Source of the DNA: Burkholderiales bacterium
GTDB lineage: Bacteria; Pseudomonadota; Gammaproteobacteria; Burkholderiales; SG8-39
Direction: 5' to 3'
Length of the DNA stretch: 13,157 bases
Assembly: GCA_017880745.1 (NCBI GenBank)
Contig: JADGRR010000032.1
Coordinates: 1-13,157, forward strand
In this document: positions 5,444-12,444 of the stretch, piece by piece
How the letters are laid out: the number at the start of each line of letters is the position of its first letter
How positions within the stretch are numbered: position 1 is the stretch's first letter
The notes under the pieces: generated by a model
What the model was told of the DNA's origin: nothing
Database searches by the model: none
Seen by the model: only the letters and a program-made list of their open reading frames with translations
Position numbers and translations under genes: made by a program

Positions 5444-5935
5444 ATGGCAACAGGTCGCGACGGCTTTACCCTGGTGGAAATGATGATAGTCGTCGCGATC
5501 ATCTGTATCTTGGCTCTGATCGCGATGCCGAGTTATCTGGACCAGATTGTGAGGAAACAGATTGTCGATGCCGTGCCGTTGGCCGACATCGCAAAGACCC
5601 CGATTGCGGCTGCCTGGGCTATCGCGCAAGCGTTTCCGCACGACAACGCCAGTGCCGGCTTGCCCCCAGCCGACAAGATCGTCAACAATTTCATCAGTTC
5701 GCTATCGGTCCAGGATGGCGCGATTCATATTGCGTTCGGCAACAGCGCGAATGCGGTCATCAAAGGCAAGATCCTCAGCATCCGCCCGGCCGTGGTGGTC
5801 GATGCGCCGATCGTGCCGGTCGCCTGGGTTTGCGGCAACGCCGCAGGGCCCGGCAAGATGACGATCAAGGGCGAAAACAAGACCAGTATTCCCGCGGCCT
5901 ACTTGCCGCTCAATTGCCGCGCCCCCGGCAATTAG
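5444..5935 (+). CDS. Type IV pilin-like protein (PilA/PilE family)
   Basis: The 163-residue prepilin has a seven-residue leader (MATGRDG) and the prepilin peptidase site G7/F8 in GFTLVEMM; Glu12 is the conserved Glu at mature position 5. The hydrophobic N-terminal helix runs to about residue 30 (VVAIICILALIAMPSYLDQI). Near the C-terminus Cys130 and Cys158 frame a disulfide-bounded D-region-like loop. This is the layout of a major or major-like type IVa pilin, assembled by an inner-membrane pilus machine after leader cleavage and N-methylation. No pil assembly genes or minor pilins are adjacent, so it depends on machinery elsewhere and may be a variant pilin. The start codon lacks a strong ribosome binding site, but the leader length supports it. 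Confidence 0.9.
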   Translation: MATGRDGFTLVEMMIVVAIICILALIAMPSYLDQIVRKQIVDAVPLADIAKTPIAAAWAIAQAFPHDNASAGLPPADKIVNNFISSLSVQDGAIHIAFGNSANAVIKGKILSIRPAVVVDAPIVPVAWVCGNAAGPGKMTIKGENKTSIPAAYLPLNCRAPGN

Positions 5936-5995
5936 TGCCGGGTTGATGCCAACGCGTGGGTCGCGTAGCCTATGCGGGCAATTCCCGTCCCTAAG

Positions 5996-6003
5996 AGGAG
6001 GAG
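5996..6003 (+). promoter_or_regulatory. Strong ribosome binding site of the Bug protein gene
   Basis: AGGAGGAG lies 6 bases before ATG 6010 and is near-perfect, which predicts strong translation of the binding protein. Confidence 0.8.
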
Positions 6004-6009
6004 ACAACC

Positions 6010-6996
6010 ATGCGCAGACTCAACCTGCAGTTGATCGGTTTCGCACTCGCTGCGGTAATCGCGTCAGCCGCGGTCCACGCCCAGACCGGATATCCGTCCA
6101 AGCCGATCACGCTCGTCGTGGCCTTCGCCGCGGGCGGCGACTCGGATCTATCCGGGCGCAACCTCGCGCAGCATGCGCAGAAATACCTCAACAACCAGCC
6201 GATCGTGGTGGTCAACCGCGTCGGCGCCTCGGGCCAGATCGGATCGATGGCCACGCGCACGGCGACCGCGGATGGCTACACGCTGCTCGCGGCGCGCATC
6301 GCCTCGCACGCGATCCTGCCGGCAATGGATTCGAAGACGCCGTACAAATGGAACGATTTCACCCTGATCTCGCTGCTCGAACTGAATCCGTTCGTCTGCG
6401 TGGTGCCGCGCGACGCGCCGTGGAGAACGATGGGCGATCTGATCGACGCCATGCGCAAGCAGCCGGGAAAGCTGAATTTCTCGACCTCGGGCATCGGCAC
6501 GGTGCAGAACCTCGGCGTGCAATATCTGTTCTCGGTCGTCGGGCTGCCGAAGGACGCCGCAGTGGGCATCCACTACAAGGGCGGCGGCGAGGTGACGACA
6601 TCGCTCCTGGGCGGTCAGGTGCAGTTCGCATGCAACAATCTGACCACGATCTACCCCCACATCAAAGCCGGAGTGTTTCGCGCGCTGATGGTGACCACGC
6701 CGGAGCGGCTGAAGGATCTGCCCGATGTGCCGACTGCGCGCGAACTCGGCTGGCCGGAGATGGAGAAGATTACCGGCTGGACCGCGCTCATCGGCCCGCC
6801 CGGCTTGCCGAAGGAGGTGACCGAGCGCTGGGCCGATGTGATGCAGAAGCTCGCGTTCGACCCCGACTGGCTCGCGGGCAACGTCAAGCTCGCCGGCATT
6901 CCCGCGATCCGCTCGCCGGCGGAGACCGAGCAGTTCATGCGCGAGCAGTACGAACTCTACGAAAAAATCGCGATCTCGCTGGGGGTACGGCAATAG
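6010..6996 (+). CDS. Bug-family (TctC-like) periplasmic solute-binding protein
   Basis: The 328-residue protein has a signal peptide ending AVHA (cleavage about 24/25). The family opening follows, YPSKPITLVVAFAAGGDSDL (28-47), then a conserved Arg50, VVNRVGASGQIGS, DGYTLL, the Gly-rich KGGGE, and VPTARELGW. These are standard Bug/TctC features, including the two-lobed periplasmic binding fold and usual length. Bug proteins bind carboxylates and related small acids and feed tripartite tricarboxylate transporters. No TctA/TctB membrane genes adjoin, which is common for the many orphan Bug proteins of Burkholderiales. It leads a co-directional row with an M20 hydrolase and a dehydrogenase, so the ligand is probably their substrate or its precursor. 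The ligand itself cannot be deduced from sequence. Confidence 0.93.
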   Translation: MRRLNLQLIGFALAAVIASAAVHAQTGYPSKPITLVVAFAAGGDSDLSGRNLAQHAQKYLNNQPIVVVNRVGASGQIGSMATRTATADGYTLLAARIASHAILPAMDSKTPYKWNDFTLISLLELNPFVCVVPRDAPWRTMGDLIDAMRKQPGKLNFSTSGIGTVQNLGVQYLFSVVGLPKDAAVGIHYKGGGEVTTSLLGGQVQFACNNLTTIYPHIKAGVFRALMVTTPERLKDLPDVPTARELGWPEMEKITGWTALIGPPGLPKEVTERWADVMQKLAFDPDWLAGNVKLAGIPAIRSPAETEQFMREQYELYEKIAISLGVRQ

Positions 6997-7131
6997 TGCA
7001 TCGCGGTGTGGTTGGCGCTATCGTGTCGTTCATGTGCATTCATAGTTCGCGCTGGGGCTCGCCATCAATCTGCCCGGCGGCGGCGTGCGCGACCTTGCCG
7101 CGCCCGAGGGCCGATTTGGGCATTTCGCCCT

Positions 7132-7137
7132 GAGGAG
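7132..7137 (+). promoter_or_regulatory. Ribosome binding site that selects the GTG start of the M20 gene
   Basis: GAGGAG lies 7 bases before GTG 7145. The frame is open further upstream to a GTG at 7085, but that has no ribosome binding site and adds 20 unconserved residues. Confidence 0.75.
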
Positions 7138-7144
7138 ACGTCAA

Positions 7145-8536
7145 GTGAGCCGAGCCGAAGCGATCCTGGAGAGCGAGCGCTACTTCGATGGCGGCGGCTT
7201 CGCTGCGGACCTCGCCCGCCGAGTCGCGATCCCGACCGAGAGCCAGAACCCGGCGCGGCGCGCCGAACTCCTCGCCTACCTGGAGGACGAGATGCGGCCG
7301 AGCCTTGAGCGCCAGGGCTTGCGCTGCACGCTGCTCGCGAACCCCGCGGACCAGGGCGGACCGTTCCTGGTCGCCGAGCGCATCGAGGGCGCGGCGTTGC
7401 CGACGGTGCTCAGCTACGGCCACGGCGACGTGATCCGCGGCCAGGAGGGGGAGTGGCGCGCGGGACTCAATCCCTGGGTGCTCACACGCGAAGGCGACCG
7501 GTTCTACGGCCGCGGCAGCGCCGACAACAAGGGCCAGCACAGCATCAACCTGGGCGCGCTCGATGCGGTGCTGAAGACACGCGGGCGCCTCGGGTTCAAC
7601 ATCAAATTGCTGCTCGAGACAGGCGAGGAAACCGGATCAAAGGGGCTGAGGCAGCTGTGCGAACAAAACAAGCAGCGCCTCGCCGCCGACGTGCTCATCG
7701 CATCGGACGGGCCGCGGCTGCAGCCGGCGCGCCCGACGATCTACCTCGGCACGCGCGGCGCGCTCAACTTCGACTTGAGCGTGGACCTGCGCGCAGGGGG
7801 GCATCATTCCGGCAACTGGGGCGGGCTGCTCAGAAATCCGGGCATTGTGCTTGCGCACGCGATCGCGTCGATCACCGACGCCAAGGGCGCAATCCGCATC
7901 CCCGAGTGGCGGCCGGATTCGCTCACGCCCTCGGTGCGCGCGGCGCTCGCCGGCCTCGTCATCGAAAGCGGCGAGGACGGACCGAGCCTAGACGCGGACT
8001 GGGGCGAGCCGGGGCTCACGCCGGCGGAGCGGGTGTTCGGCTGGTGCAGCTTCGAGGTGCTCGCCTTTGTCACCGGCAACCCGGACAAGCCGGTCAACGC
8101 GATCCCGCCGCGCGCGGCCGCGCACTGCCAGCTGCGCTATGTGGTTGGTGTGGACCCGGCCGACATCCTGCCGGCGCTGCGCCGGCATCTGGATCGCAAC
8201 GGCTATGCCATGGTACGGCTGGCGGCCGCGCGCGACGGTTTTTTTGCGGCGACGCGGCTCGATCCGGACCATCCCTGGGTGAAATGGACCGCCGCCTCGA
8301 TCGAGCGCACGGTGGGCGCTGCGCCTGCGATCCTGCCCAACCTCGGCGGGTCTTTGCCGAACGACGTGTTCGCCGATGTGCTCGGCCTGCCGACGGTATG
8401 GATTCCGCATTCCTACGCCGCATGTTCGCAGCACGCGCCGAACGAACACCTGCTCGCGTCGGTGGCGCGGGAGGCGCTCGCGATCATGGCCGGCATATTC
8501 TGGGATCTGGGCGAGACAGGGAGCGCGCCGCGCTGA
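7145..8536 (+). CDS. M20-family zinc metallopeptidase/amidohydrolase
   Basis: The 463-residue protein (GTG start chosen by its ribosome binding site) has the full M20 set. These are His93 and Asp95 in SYGHGDVI, Asp127 in GRGSADNKGQ, the catalytic Glu161 and metal ligand Glu162 in LETGEETGS, and a final ligand His430 in QHAPNEHL. A dimerisation-domain insertion contains RAGGHHSGNWGG. Length and motif spacing fit the di-zinc dipeptidase/carboxypeptidase branch of M20, which cleaves dipeptides, N-acyl amino acids or related amides in the cytoplasm. There is no signal peptide. It lies 148 bases after the Bug gene and 21 bases before a DUF1932 dehydrogenase, so it is likely part of one catabolic operon. 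The substrate is unknown. Confidence 0.92.
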   Translation: MSRAEAILESERYFDGGGFAADLARRVAIPTESQNPARRAELLAYLEDEMRPSLERQGLRCTLLANPADQGGPFLVAERIEGAALPTVLSYGHGDVIRGQEGEWRAGLNPWVLTREGDRFYGRGSADNKGQHSINLGALDAVLKTRGRLGFNIKLLLETGEETGSKGLRQLCEQNKQRLAADVLIASDGPRLQPARPTIYLGTRGALNFDLSVDLRAGGHHSGNWGGLLRNPGIVLAHAIASITDAKGAIRIPEWRPDSLTPSVRAALAGLVIESGEDGPSLDADWGEPGLTPAERVFGWCSFEVLAFVTGNPDKPVNAIPPRAAAHCQLRYVVGVDPADILPALRRHLDRNGYAMVRLAAARDGFFAATRLDPDHPWVKWTAASIERTVGAAPAILPNLGGSLPNDVFADVLGLPTVWIPHSYAACSQHAPNEHLLASVAREALAIMAGIFWDLGETGSAPR

Positions 8537-8557
8537 GCCATTCGAGGAACTGAGACG

Positions 8558-9412
8558 ATGAACGAGACAACAACGAACAAGACCATAGCCCTGCTGCATC
8601 CGGGCGAGATGGGTGCCGCCATCGGCGCTGGCCTCATCGCGCGCGGGCATCGCGTCCTGTGGGTCTCGGCCGGCCGCAGTGCCTCGACGCGCAAGCGCGC
8701 CCAGGACGCCGGCCTCGAGGAGGTCGAAACGCTTGCACGCGCCGCGCAGGCAGCCGAGATCGTGTTCTGCGTCTGTCCTCCGCACGCGGCGATGGAACTG
8801 GCGCGCGCGGTTGCCGCCTGCGGTTTTGGCGGCGTCTACATCGACGCCAACGCGGTCTCGACCGAGACGACGCGCGCGGTGGGGCGCGTCGTCGCCGCGG
8901 CGGGCGCGAGCTACGTCGATGCCGGCATCATCGGCCCGCCGCCGATTTCGGGCGCCAGCGTCCGGCTCTATCTCTGCGGCAGTCGCGCCGGGGAGATCGC
9001 ACCGCTGTTCGAGGGCTGCATCATGCAGGCGATCGTGCTGCAGGGGCCGGTGGGCGCGGCCTCGGCGCTCAAGGTCTGCTACGCCGCCTGGAACAAGGGC
9101 GCGACCGCCTTGCTCGCCGGCATACGCGCGCTGGCCGAGCAGGAAGGCGTCGATGCGGCACTGCTAGCGGAATGGAAGATCTCGCTGCCCGACATACCGA
9201 AGCGCTCCGAAACCGTCACCCTGAGCGCGCGCAAGGCCTGGCGCTGGATTGCCGAAATGGAGGAAATCGCGGCGAGCTTCGAGGCGGCAGGGCTGCCTGC
9301 GGGTTTCCATCTGGCCGCGGCGGACATCTACCGCAGGCTGGAAGGTTTCAAGGATGCCGCCAAATCGCCGACGCTCGCCGAGGTGACGGCTGCGCTCTCG
9401 CGCCGGCGATAA
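8558..9412 (+). CDS. NAD(P)-dependent dehydrogenase, 6-phosphogluconate/3-hydroxyisobutyrate-type with DUF1932 domain
   Basis: The 284-residue protein starts 21 bases after the M20 gene, with a GAGGA ribosome binding site (8544-8548). The N-terminal Rossmann domain shows IALLHPGEMGAAIGAGL (10-26) and VFCVCPPHAA, then a linker with YIDANAVS and DAGIIGPPP. The C-terminal helical half (SALKVCYAAWNKGATALL, Lys172 as the probable catalytic Lys, Asn179 nearby) matches the DUF1932 type, not true 6-phosphogluconate dehydrogenase. Such enzymes oxidise or reduce beta-hydroxy acids with NAD(P). With the Bug protein and the M20 hydrolase it would act on the released hydroxy acid; this role is inferred. 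The last helix ends in SRRR. Family confidence is high, substrate unknown. Confidence 0.88.
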   Translation: MNETTTNKTIALLHPGEMGAAIGAGLIARGHRVLWVSAGRSASTRKRAQDAGLEEVETLARAAQAAEIVFCVCPPHAAMELARAVAACGFGGVYIDANAVSTETTRAVGRVVAAAGASYVDAGIIGPPPISGASVRLYLCGSRAGEIAPLFEGCIMQAIVLQGPVGAASALKVCYAAWNKGATALLAGIRALAEQEGVDAALLAEWKISLPDIPKRSETVTLSARKAWRWIAEMEEIAASFEAAGLPAGFHLAAADIYRRLEGFKDAAKSPTLAEVTAALSRRR

Positions 9413-9445
9413 CCCAGTTGTCTAAGCGACGGCCCGGGACGAAAG

Positions 9446-9463
9446 GCGGCCCCGGCTGGCCGC
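9446..9463. terminator. GC-rich hairpin between the dehydrogenase and queE
   Basis: GCGGCC (9446-9451) pairs with GGCCGC (9458-9463) across a 6-base loop, 33 bases after the dehydrogenase stop. There is no T-run directly after it, so it may be a weak or factor-dependent terminator separating the catabolic genes from queE-queD. Confidence 0.3.
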
Positions 9464-9545
9464 GAGATGCGCGCGCCGCGCAATCGCGCTCCAAGAGCGG
9501 GCCCAACAAGCGTAGTATGCTCCCCCTTTTTCGAGAGTTGCCGGC

Positions 9546-10181
9546 ATGACCTATTCGGTCAAGGAAATCTTCTACACGCTGCAGGGCGAAGGCGCCAATA
9601 CCGGCCGGCCGGCCGTGTTCCTGCGTTTCGCCGGCTGCAACCTGTGGTCTGGTCGCGAGCCGGACCGCGCAGACGCAACGTGCCGCTTCTGCGACACCGA
9701 GTTCGTCGGTACCGACGGCGTCGGCGGCGGGAAGTTCGAAACACCGGAAACGCTTGCCGCCGCCGTTGCCGCAGCCTGGTCTGCGCGAAACGCTGTGGGG
9801 CGCTTCGTCGTTTGTACCGGGGGCGAACCGCTGCTGCAGCTCGATGCCGCTCTGGTCGCGGCGCTGCGCGGGCGCGGGTTTACGGTCGCGGTGGAAACCA
9901 ACGGCACGCAGGAGCCGCCCGCGGGCGAGTTGTGGCTGACGGTGAGCCCAAAGGCCGGCGCGCCGCTGAAGTTGACGCGCGGCGACGAGCTGAAGCTGGT
10001 CTTTCCGCAAACCGGAGCCGAGCCGGAACGCTACGAGCAACTGCAGTTCCGGCATTTCTTTCTGCAGCCGATGGACGGCCCGGACAAGGCGCGCAATACG
10101 CGCCTCACAACTGAGTACTGCCTCGCGCACCCGAGGTGGCGGCTGTCGCTGCAGACGCACAAACTGATAGGAATACCGTGA
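9546..10181 (+). CDS. queE: 7-carboxy-7-deazaguanine synthase QueE (radical SAM)
   Basis: The 211-residue protein begins MTYSVKEIFYTLQGEG, the usual QueE opening. It carries the long radical-SAM cluster motif with Cys31, Cys46 and Cys49 (CX14CX2C, in RFAGCNLWSG and TCRFCDT) that marks this QueE subtype. SAM-binding elements include CTGGEPLLQLD and VETNGTQ. The C-terminus has LTVSPKAG and LKLVFPQ. QueE converts 6-carboxy-tetrahydropterin, the product of QueD, to 7-carboxy-7-deazaguanine on the way to queuosine in tRNA. The queD start overlaps its stop by one base (TGATG), implying translational coupling. queC and queF are not in the window. The start lacks a strong ribosome binding site. Confidence 0.95.
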   Translation: MTYSVKEIFYTLQGEGANTGRPAVFLRFAGCNLWSGREPDRADATCRFCDTEFVGTDGVGGGKFETPETLAAAVAAAWSARNAVGRFVVCTGGEPLLQLDAALVAALRGRGFTVAVETNGTQEPPAGELWLTVSPKAGAPLKLTRGDELKLVFPQTGAEPERYEQLQFRHFFLQPMDGPDKARNTRLTTEYCLAHPRWRLSLQTHKLIGIP

Positions 10182-10546
10182 TGGAAATCTGGAAGGCATT
10201 TACTCTCGAGTCCGCGCATCGGCTGCCCAACGTGCCGCCGGGGCACAAGTGCGCGCGCGTCCACGGGCATTCGTTCCGCGTCGAAATCCACGTCAAGGGC
10301 CAGGTCGATCCGCACGTAGGCTGGGTGCAGGACTTCGCCGAAATTTCGGCCGTGTTCCAGCCGCTCTACGAGCAACTCGACCACCGCTACCTGAACGAGG
10401 TGCCGGGGCTGGAGAATCCGACCAGCGAGCGTCTGGCGCAATGGATCTGGGCGCAGCTCAAACCGGCGCTGCCGCTGCTCGCGCAAGTCGTGGTGCACGA
10501 GACCTGCACCTGCGGCGCGGTCTACCGCGGCGAGGATGGGACATGA
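10181..10546 (+). CDS. queD: 6-carboxy-5,6,7,8-tetrahydropterin synthase QueD
   Basis: The 121-residue protein starts at the ATG overlapping the queE stop. It has the PTPS/QueD zinc triad His13, His28 and His30 (SAHRLPN, RVHGHSF), the nucleophile Cys24 in GHKCARVHG, the Asp67-His68 pair in LDHRYLN and Glu107 in HETCTCG. QueD makes 6-carboxytetrahydropterin from 7,8-dihydroneopterin triphosphate, directly before QueE. An upstream in-frame ATG (10136) lies within queE and is rejected. The pair forms a compact two-gene operon. Confidence 0.95.
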   Translation: MEIWKAFTLESAHRLPNVPPGHKCARVHGHSFRVEIHVKGQVDPHVGWVQDFAEISAVFQPLYEQLDHRYLNEVPGLENPTSERLAQWIWAQLKPALPLLAQVVVHETCTCGAVYRGEDGT

Positions 10547-10676
10547 ACGCGCGCGACTGCAATTGCCCGGACGTCCGCTTATGAACCGACGCCGCTTCCT
10601 CGCGCCACCAACATTCGCGCGGAGTGAGTGTCTTGTCCGTAGGTGGCAATAATGGAGAACAGCAGGAGAGACGCAG

Positions 10677-11450
10677 ATGGATCTGGAACTGAAAAACAAG
10701 GTCGCGATCGTTACCGGCGGCACGCAGGGCATCGGCAGGGCGACCGCGTTGCGCCTGGCCGAAGAGGGGGCAAGCGTGGTGATTGCGGCGCGCGGCCGGG
10801 AGTTGCTGGATCGGGTCGCAGCGGAGATCCGCGCCGCCGGGGGCAGCGTCGCCGCGGTGCAGGCGGATGTCAGCCGGGCCGAAGACTGCGCCAGGCTGGT
10901 GGCGGAGGCGGTCACGGCGTTCGGCCGGCTCGACATCCTCGTCAACAACGCAGGCACCTCCGCCACCGGCGAATTCGAGTCGGTCACCGATGACATCTGG
11001 CAGGCGGACTTCGAGCTCAAGCTCTTTGCGGCGATCCGGCTCGCACGGCTCGCGATCCCGCACATGAAACAGCAAGGCGGCGGGCGCATCGTCAACATCA
11101 CCAATATCGGCGCCAAACAGCCCCGCGCCAAATCGATGCCGACCACGGTCACGCGCGCCGCGGGGCTGGCGTTCACCAAGGCGCTGTCGAAGGAGTTCGC
11201 GCCGCACAATATTCTGGTGAACACGGTGTGCATCGGTTCGGTGCGCGCGGGGCAGCACGAAAGGAAGGCGGCCAAGGCGGGCATAGCGGTGGAGCAACTC
11301 TATGCCAACATGGCGAAGGACATTCCGCTGGGGCGCGTCGGCCGTGCCGAGGAAGTCGCCAATGCGATCGCCTTTCTCGTGTCGGGCGCGGCGAGCTATG
11401 TCACCGGCACCAGCATCAATCTGGATGGCGGCACCTCGGCTGTATTGTAG
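10677..11450 (+). CDS. SDR-family protein with a replaced catalytic tetrad
   Basis: The 257-residue protein (ATG 10677, AGGAG 8 bases upstream) has an intact classical SDR cofactor site: VTGGTQGIG (12-20), Asp64-Val65, and NNAG (90-93). The C-terminal substrate loop is VNTVCIGSVRA and the end ASYVTGTSINLDGG. The catalytic tetrad is not present. Aligned by eye to the neighbouring SDR, Asn becomes Lys115, Ser becomes Asn143, Tyr becomes Thr156 and Lys becomes Arg160 (MPTTVTRAAG in place of YxxxK). The fold and nucleotide binding should hold, but ordinary Tyr/Lys hydride chemistry should not. It may be a non-canonical or non-catalytic SDR, or belong to a divergent subgroup with a shifted mechanism. 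It sits 42 bases upstream of a canonical SDR, likely co-transcribed. Confidence 0.9.
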   Translation: MDLELKNKVAIVTGGTQGIGRATALRLAEEGASVVIAARGRELLDRVAAEIRAAGGSVAAVQADVSRAEDCARLVAEAVTAFGRLDILVNNAGTSATGEFESVTDDIWQADFELKLFAAIRLARLAIPHMKQQGGGRIVNITNIGAKQPRAKSMPTTVTRAAGLAFTKALSKEFAPHNILVNTVCIGSVRAGQHERKAAKAGIAVEQLYANMAKDIPLGRVGRAEEVANAIAFLVSGAASYVTGTSINLDGGTSAVL

Positions 11451-11480
11451 TTGGATGGGGTGCAGCCTGTGGAAACTGGA

Positions 11481-11485
11481 AAGGA
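11481..11485 (+). promoter_or_regulatory. Ribosome binding site fixing the second SDR start
   Basis: AAGGA lies 7 bases before ATG 11493. The in-frame ATG at 11454 and codons upstream lack a site and add an unconserved extension, so 11493 is used. Confidence 0.7.
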
Positions 11486-11492
11486 AAACACG

Positions 11493-12260
11493 ATGACCAA
11501 AGCATTTGATCTCACCGGCCGCGTCGCGATCGTCACCGGCGGCAACGGCGGCATTGGCCTGGGCATGGCGACAGGTCTCGCGCAAGCGGGGGCGGCGCTG
11601 ATGATCGCCGGGCGCAACGCGGGCAAGAACGCAGCCGCAGTGAAGGCGCTCGAGGCACTGGGCGCAACGGCCGCGGCGGTCGAGGCTGATGTGACCGCGC
11701 AGGCGGCATGCAAGGCGCTGATCGCGGCTGCGCTCGATCGCTTCGGCCGTCTGGATGTTCTCGTCAACAACGCCGGCATCAACATCCGCAAGCAGCCGCA
11801 GGACTACACGCCGGAAGAATGGAAGTCCGTGCTCGACACCAACCTCACCAGCGCCTTCCTCTGCAGCCAGGCCGCCTACCCGGCGATGCTGAAGGCGGGC
11901 GGCGGGAAGATCATCAACATCGGCTCGATGCTGTCGATTTTTGGGGCGGCGTTCGCCGGACCCTATGGCGCGAGCAAGGGCGGCATGGTGCAGCTCACCA
12001 AGGCGCTCGCGACCGCCTGGGCGAAGGACAACATCCAGGTGAACGCGGTGCTGCCCGGCTGGATCGACACCGATCTCACGCGGGCTGCGCGCAAGGACGT
12101 TGCCGGCCTGCACGAGCGCGTGCTCGCGCGGACTCCCGCCGGCCGCTGGGGGAACCCCGCGGATTTTGCCGGCATCGCGGTGTTTCTCGCGAGCAGCGCG
12201 GCGGATTTCGTCACCGGGGCTGCGATCCCGGTCGACGGCGGGTATTCGTCGCAGGGTTAG
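11493..12260 (+). CDS. SDR-family NAD(P)-dependent oxidoreductase, canonical active site
   Basis: The 255-residue classical SDR has VTGGNGGIG (14-22), Asp66, NNAG (92-95), Asn117, Ser145 (INIGSM), Tyr158 and Lys162 (PYGASK), and the C-terminal AAIPVDGGYSSQG. Its overall pattern, including PGWIDTDLT, resembles 2-deoxy-gluconate 3-dehydrogenase, gluconate 5-dehydrogenase and glucose 1-dehydrogenase-like members. These oxidise secondary alcohols of sugars, sugar acids or hydroxy acids. The exact substrate cannot be assigned. It directly follows the tetrad-less SDR (42 bases apart), and the two could act together, for instance as a heteromer; that is inference. It has a good ribosome binding site. 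Confidence 0.92.
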   Translation: MTKAFDLTGRVAIVTGGNGGIGLGMATGLAQAGAALMIAGRNAGKNAAAVKALEALGATAAAVEADVTAQAACKALIAAALDRFGRLDVLVNNAGINIRKQPQDYTPEEWKSVLDTNLTSAFLCSQAAYPAMLKAGGGKIINIGSMLSIFGAAFAGPYGASKGGMVQLTKALATAWAKDNIQVNAVLPGWIDTDLTRAARKDVAGLHERVLARTPAGRWGNPADFAGIAVFLASSAADFVTGAAIPVDGGYSSQG

Positions 12261-12294
12261 GCCTTGCGCTGTCGTCGGCTCAAATCAGCGGTGC

Positions 12295-12402
12295 TCAGAA
12301 TGCATACCGGGTGGCAAGGATCAGGGACAGGTTGCGCCGCGGCGCCGCTTCGAAAAGGCGGCCGTTGGCGTCGGCGACGATCACCGAACCGGCTTTGCGG
12401 TA
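12295..12402 (-). pseudogene. C-terminal relic of an outer-membrane beta-barrel (TonB-dependent receptor-like)
   Basis: On the minus strand a 35-codon frame lies between an upstream TGA (12403-12405) and a TGA at 12295-12297. It includes SVIVADANGRLFEAAPRR and ends LILATRYAF. A final strand that ends in Phe after a Gly-Arg-x-x-Glu-x-x-Pro segment is the characteristic end of TonB-dependent receptors. There is no start and no room for the rest, since pqqB begins 43 bases beyond. It is best read as a remnant of a deleted receptor gene; chance resemblance is possible with so short a sequence. No known function remains. Confidence 0.45.
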
Positions 12403-12444
12403 TCATGAAACAGGCCCAAGTTATCCCTTCATATTAGAAAAACC

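Noticed and set aside
9348..10199. 283-codon minus-strand frame antisense to queE
   Set aside because: A shadow of queE, whose motifs are unambiguous on the plus strand.
10543..10584. 13-codon ORF overlapping the queD stop (ATGA), reading MNARDCNCPDVRL
   Set aside because: Too short, no ribosome binding site of its own, and no known peptide of this kind; the ATGA overlap is common by chance.
10458..12113. 551-codon minus-strand open frame across both SDR genes
   Set aside because: It is the GC-bias shadow of the two plus-strand SDR genes; its composition is Arg/Gly/Ala-rich and no motif is present.
12405..12437. 10-codon ORF just before pqqB as a candidate pqqA
   Set aside because: It lacks the Glu-x3-Tyr core and is far shorter than any PqqA.
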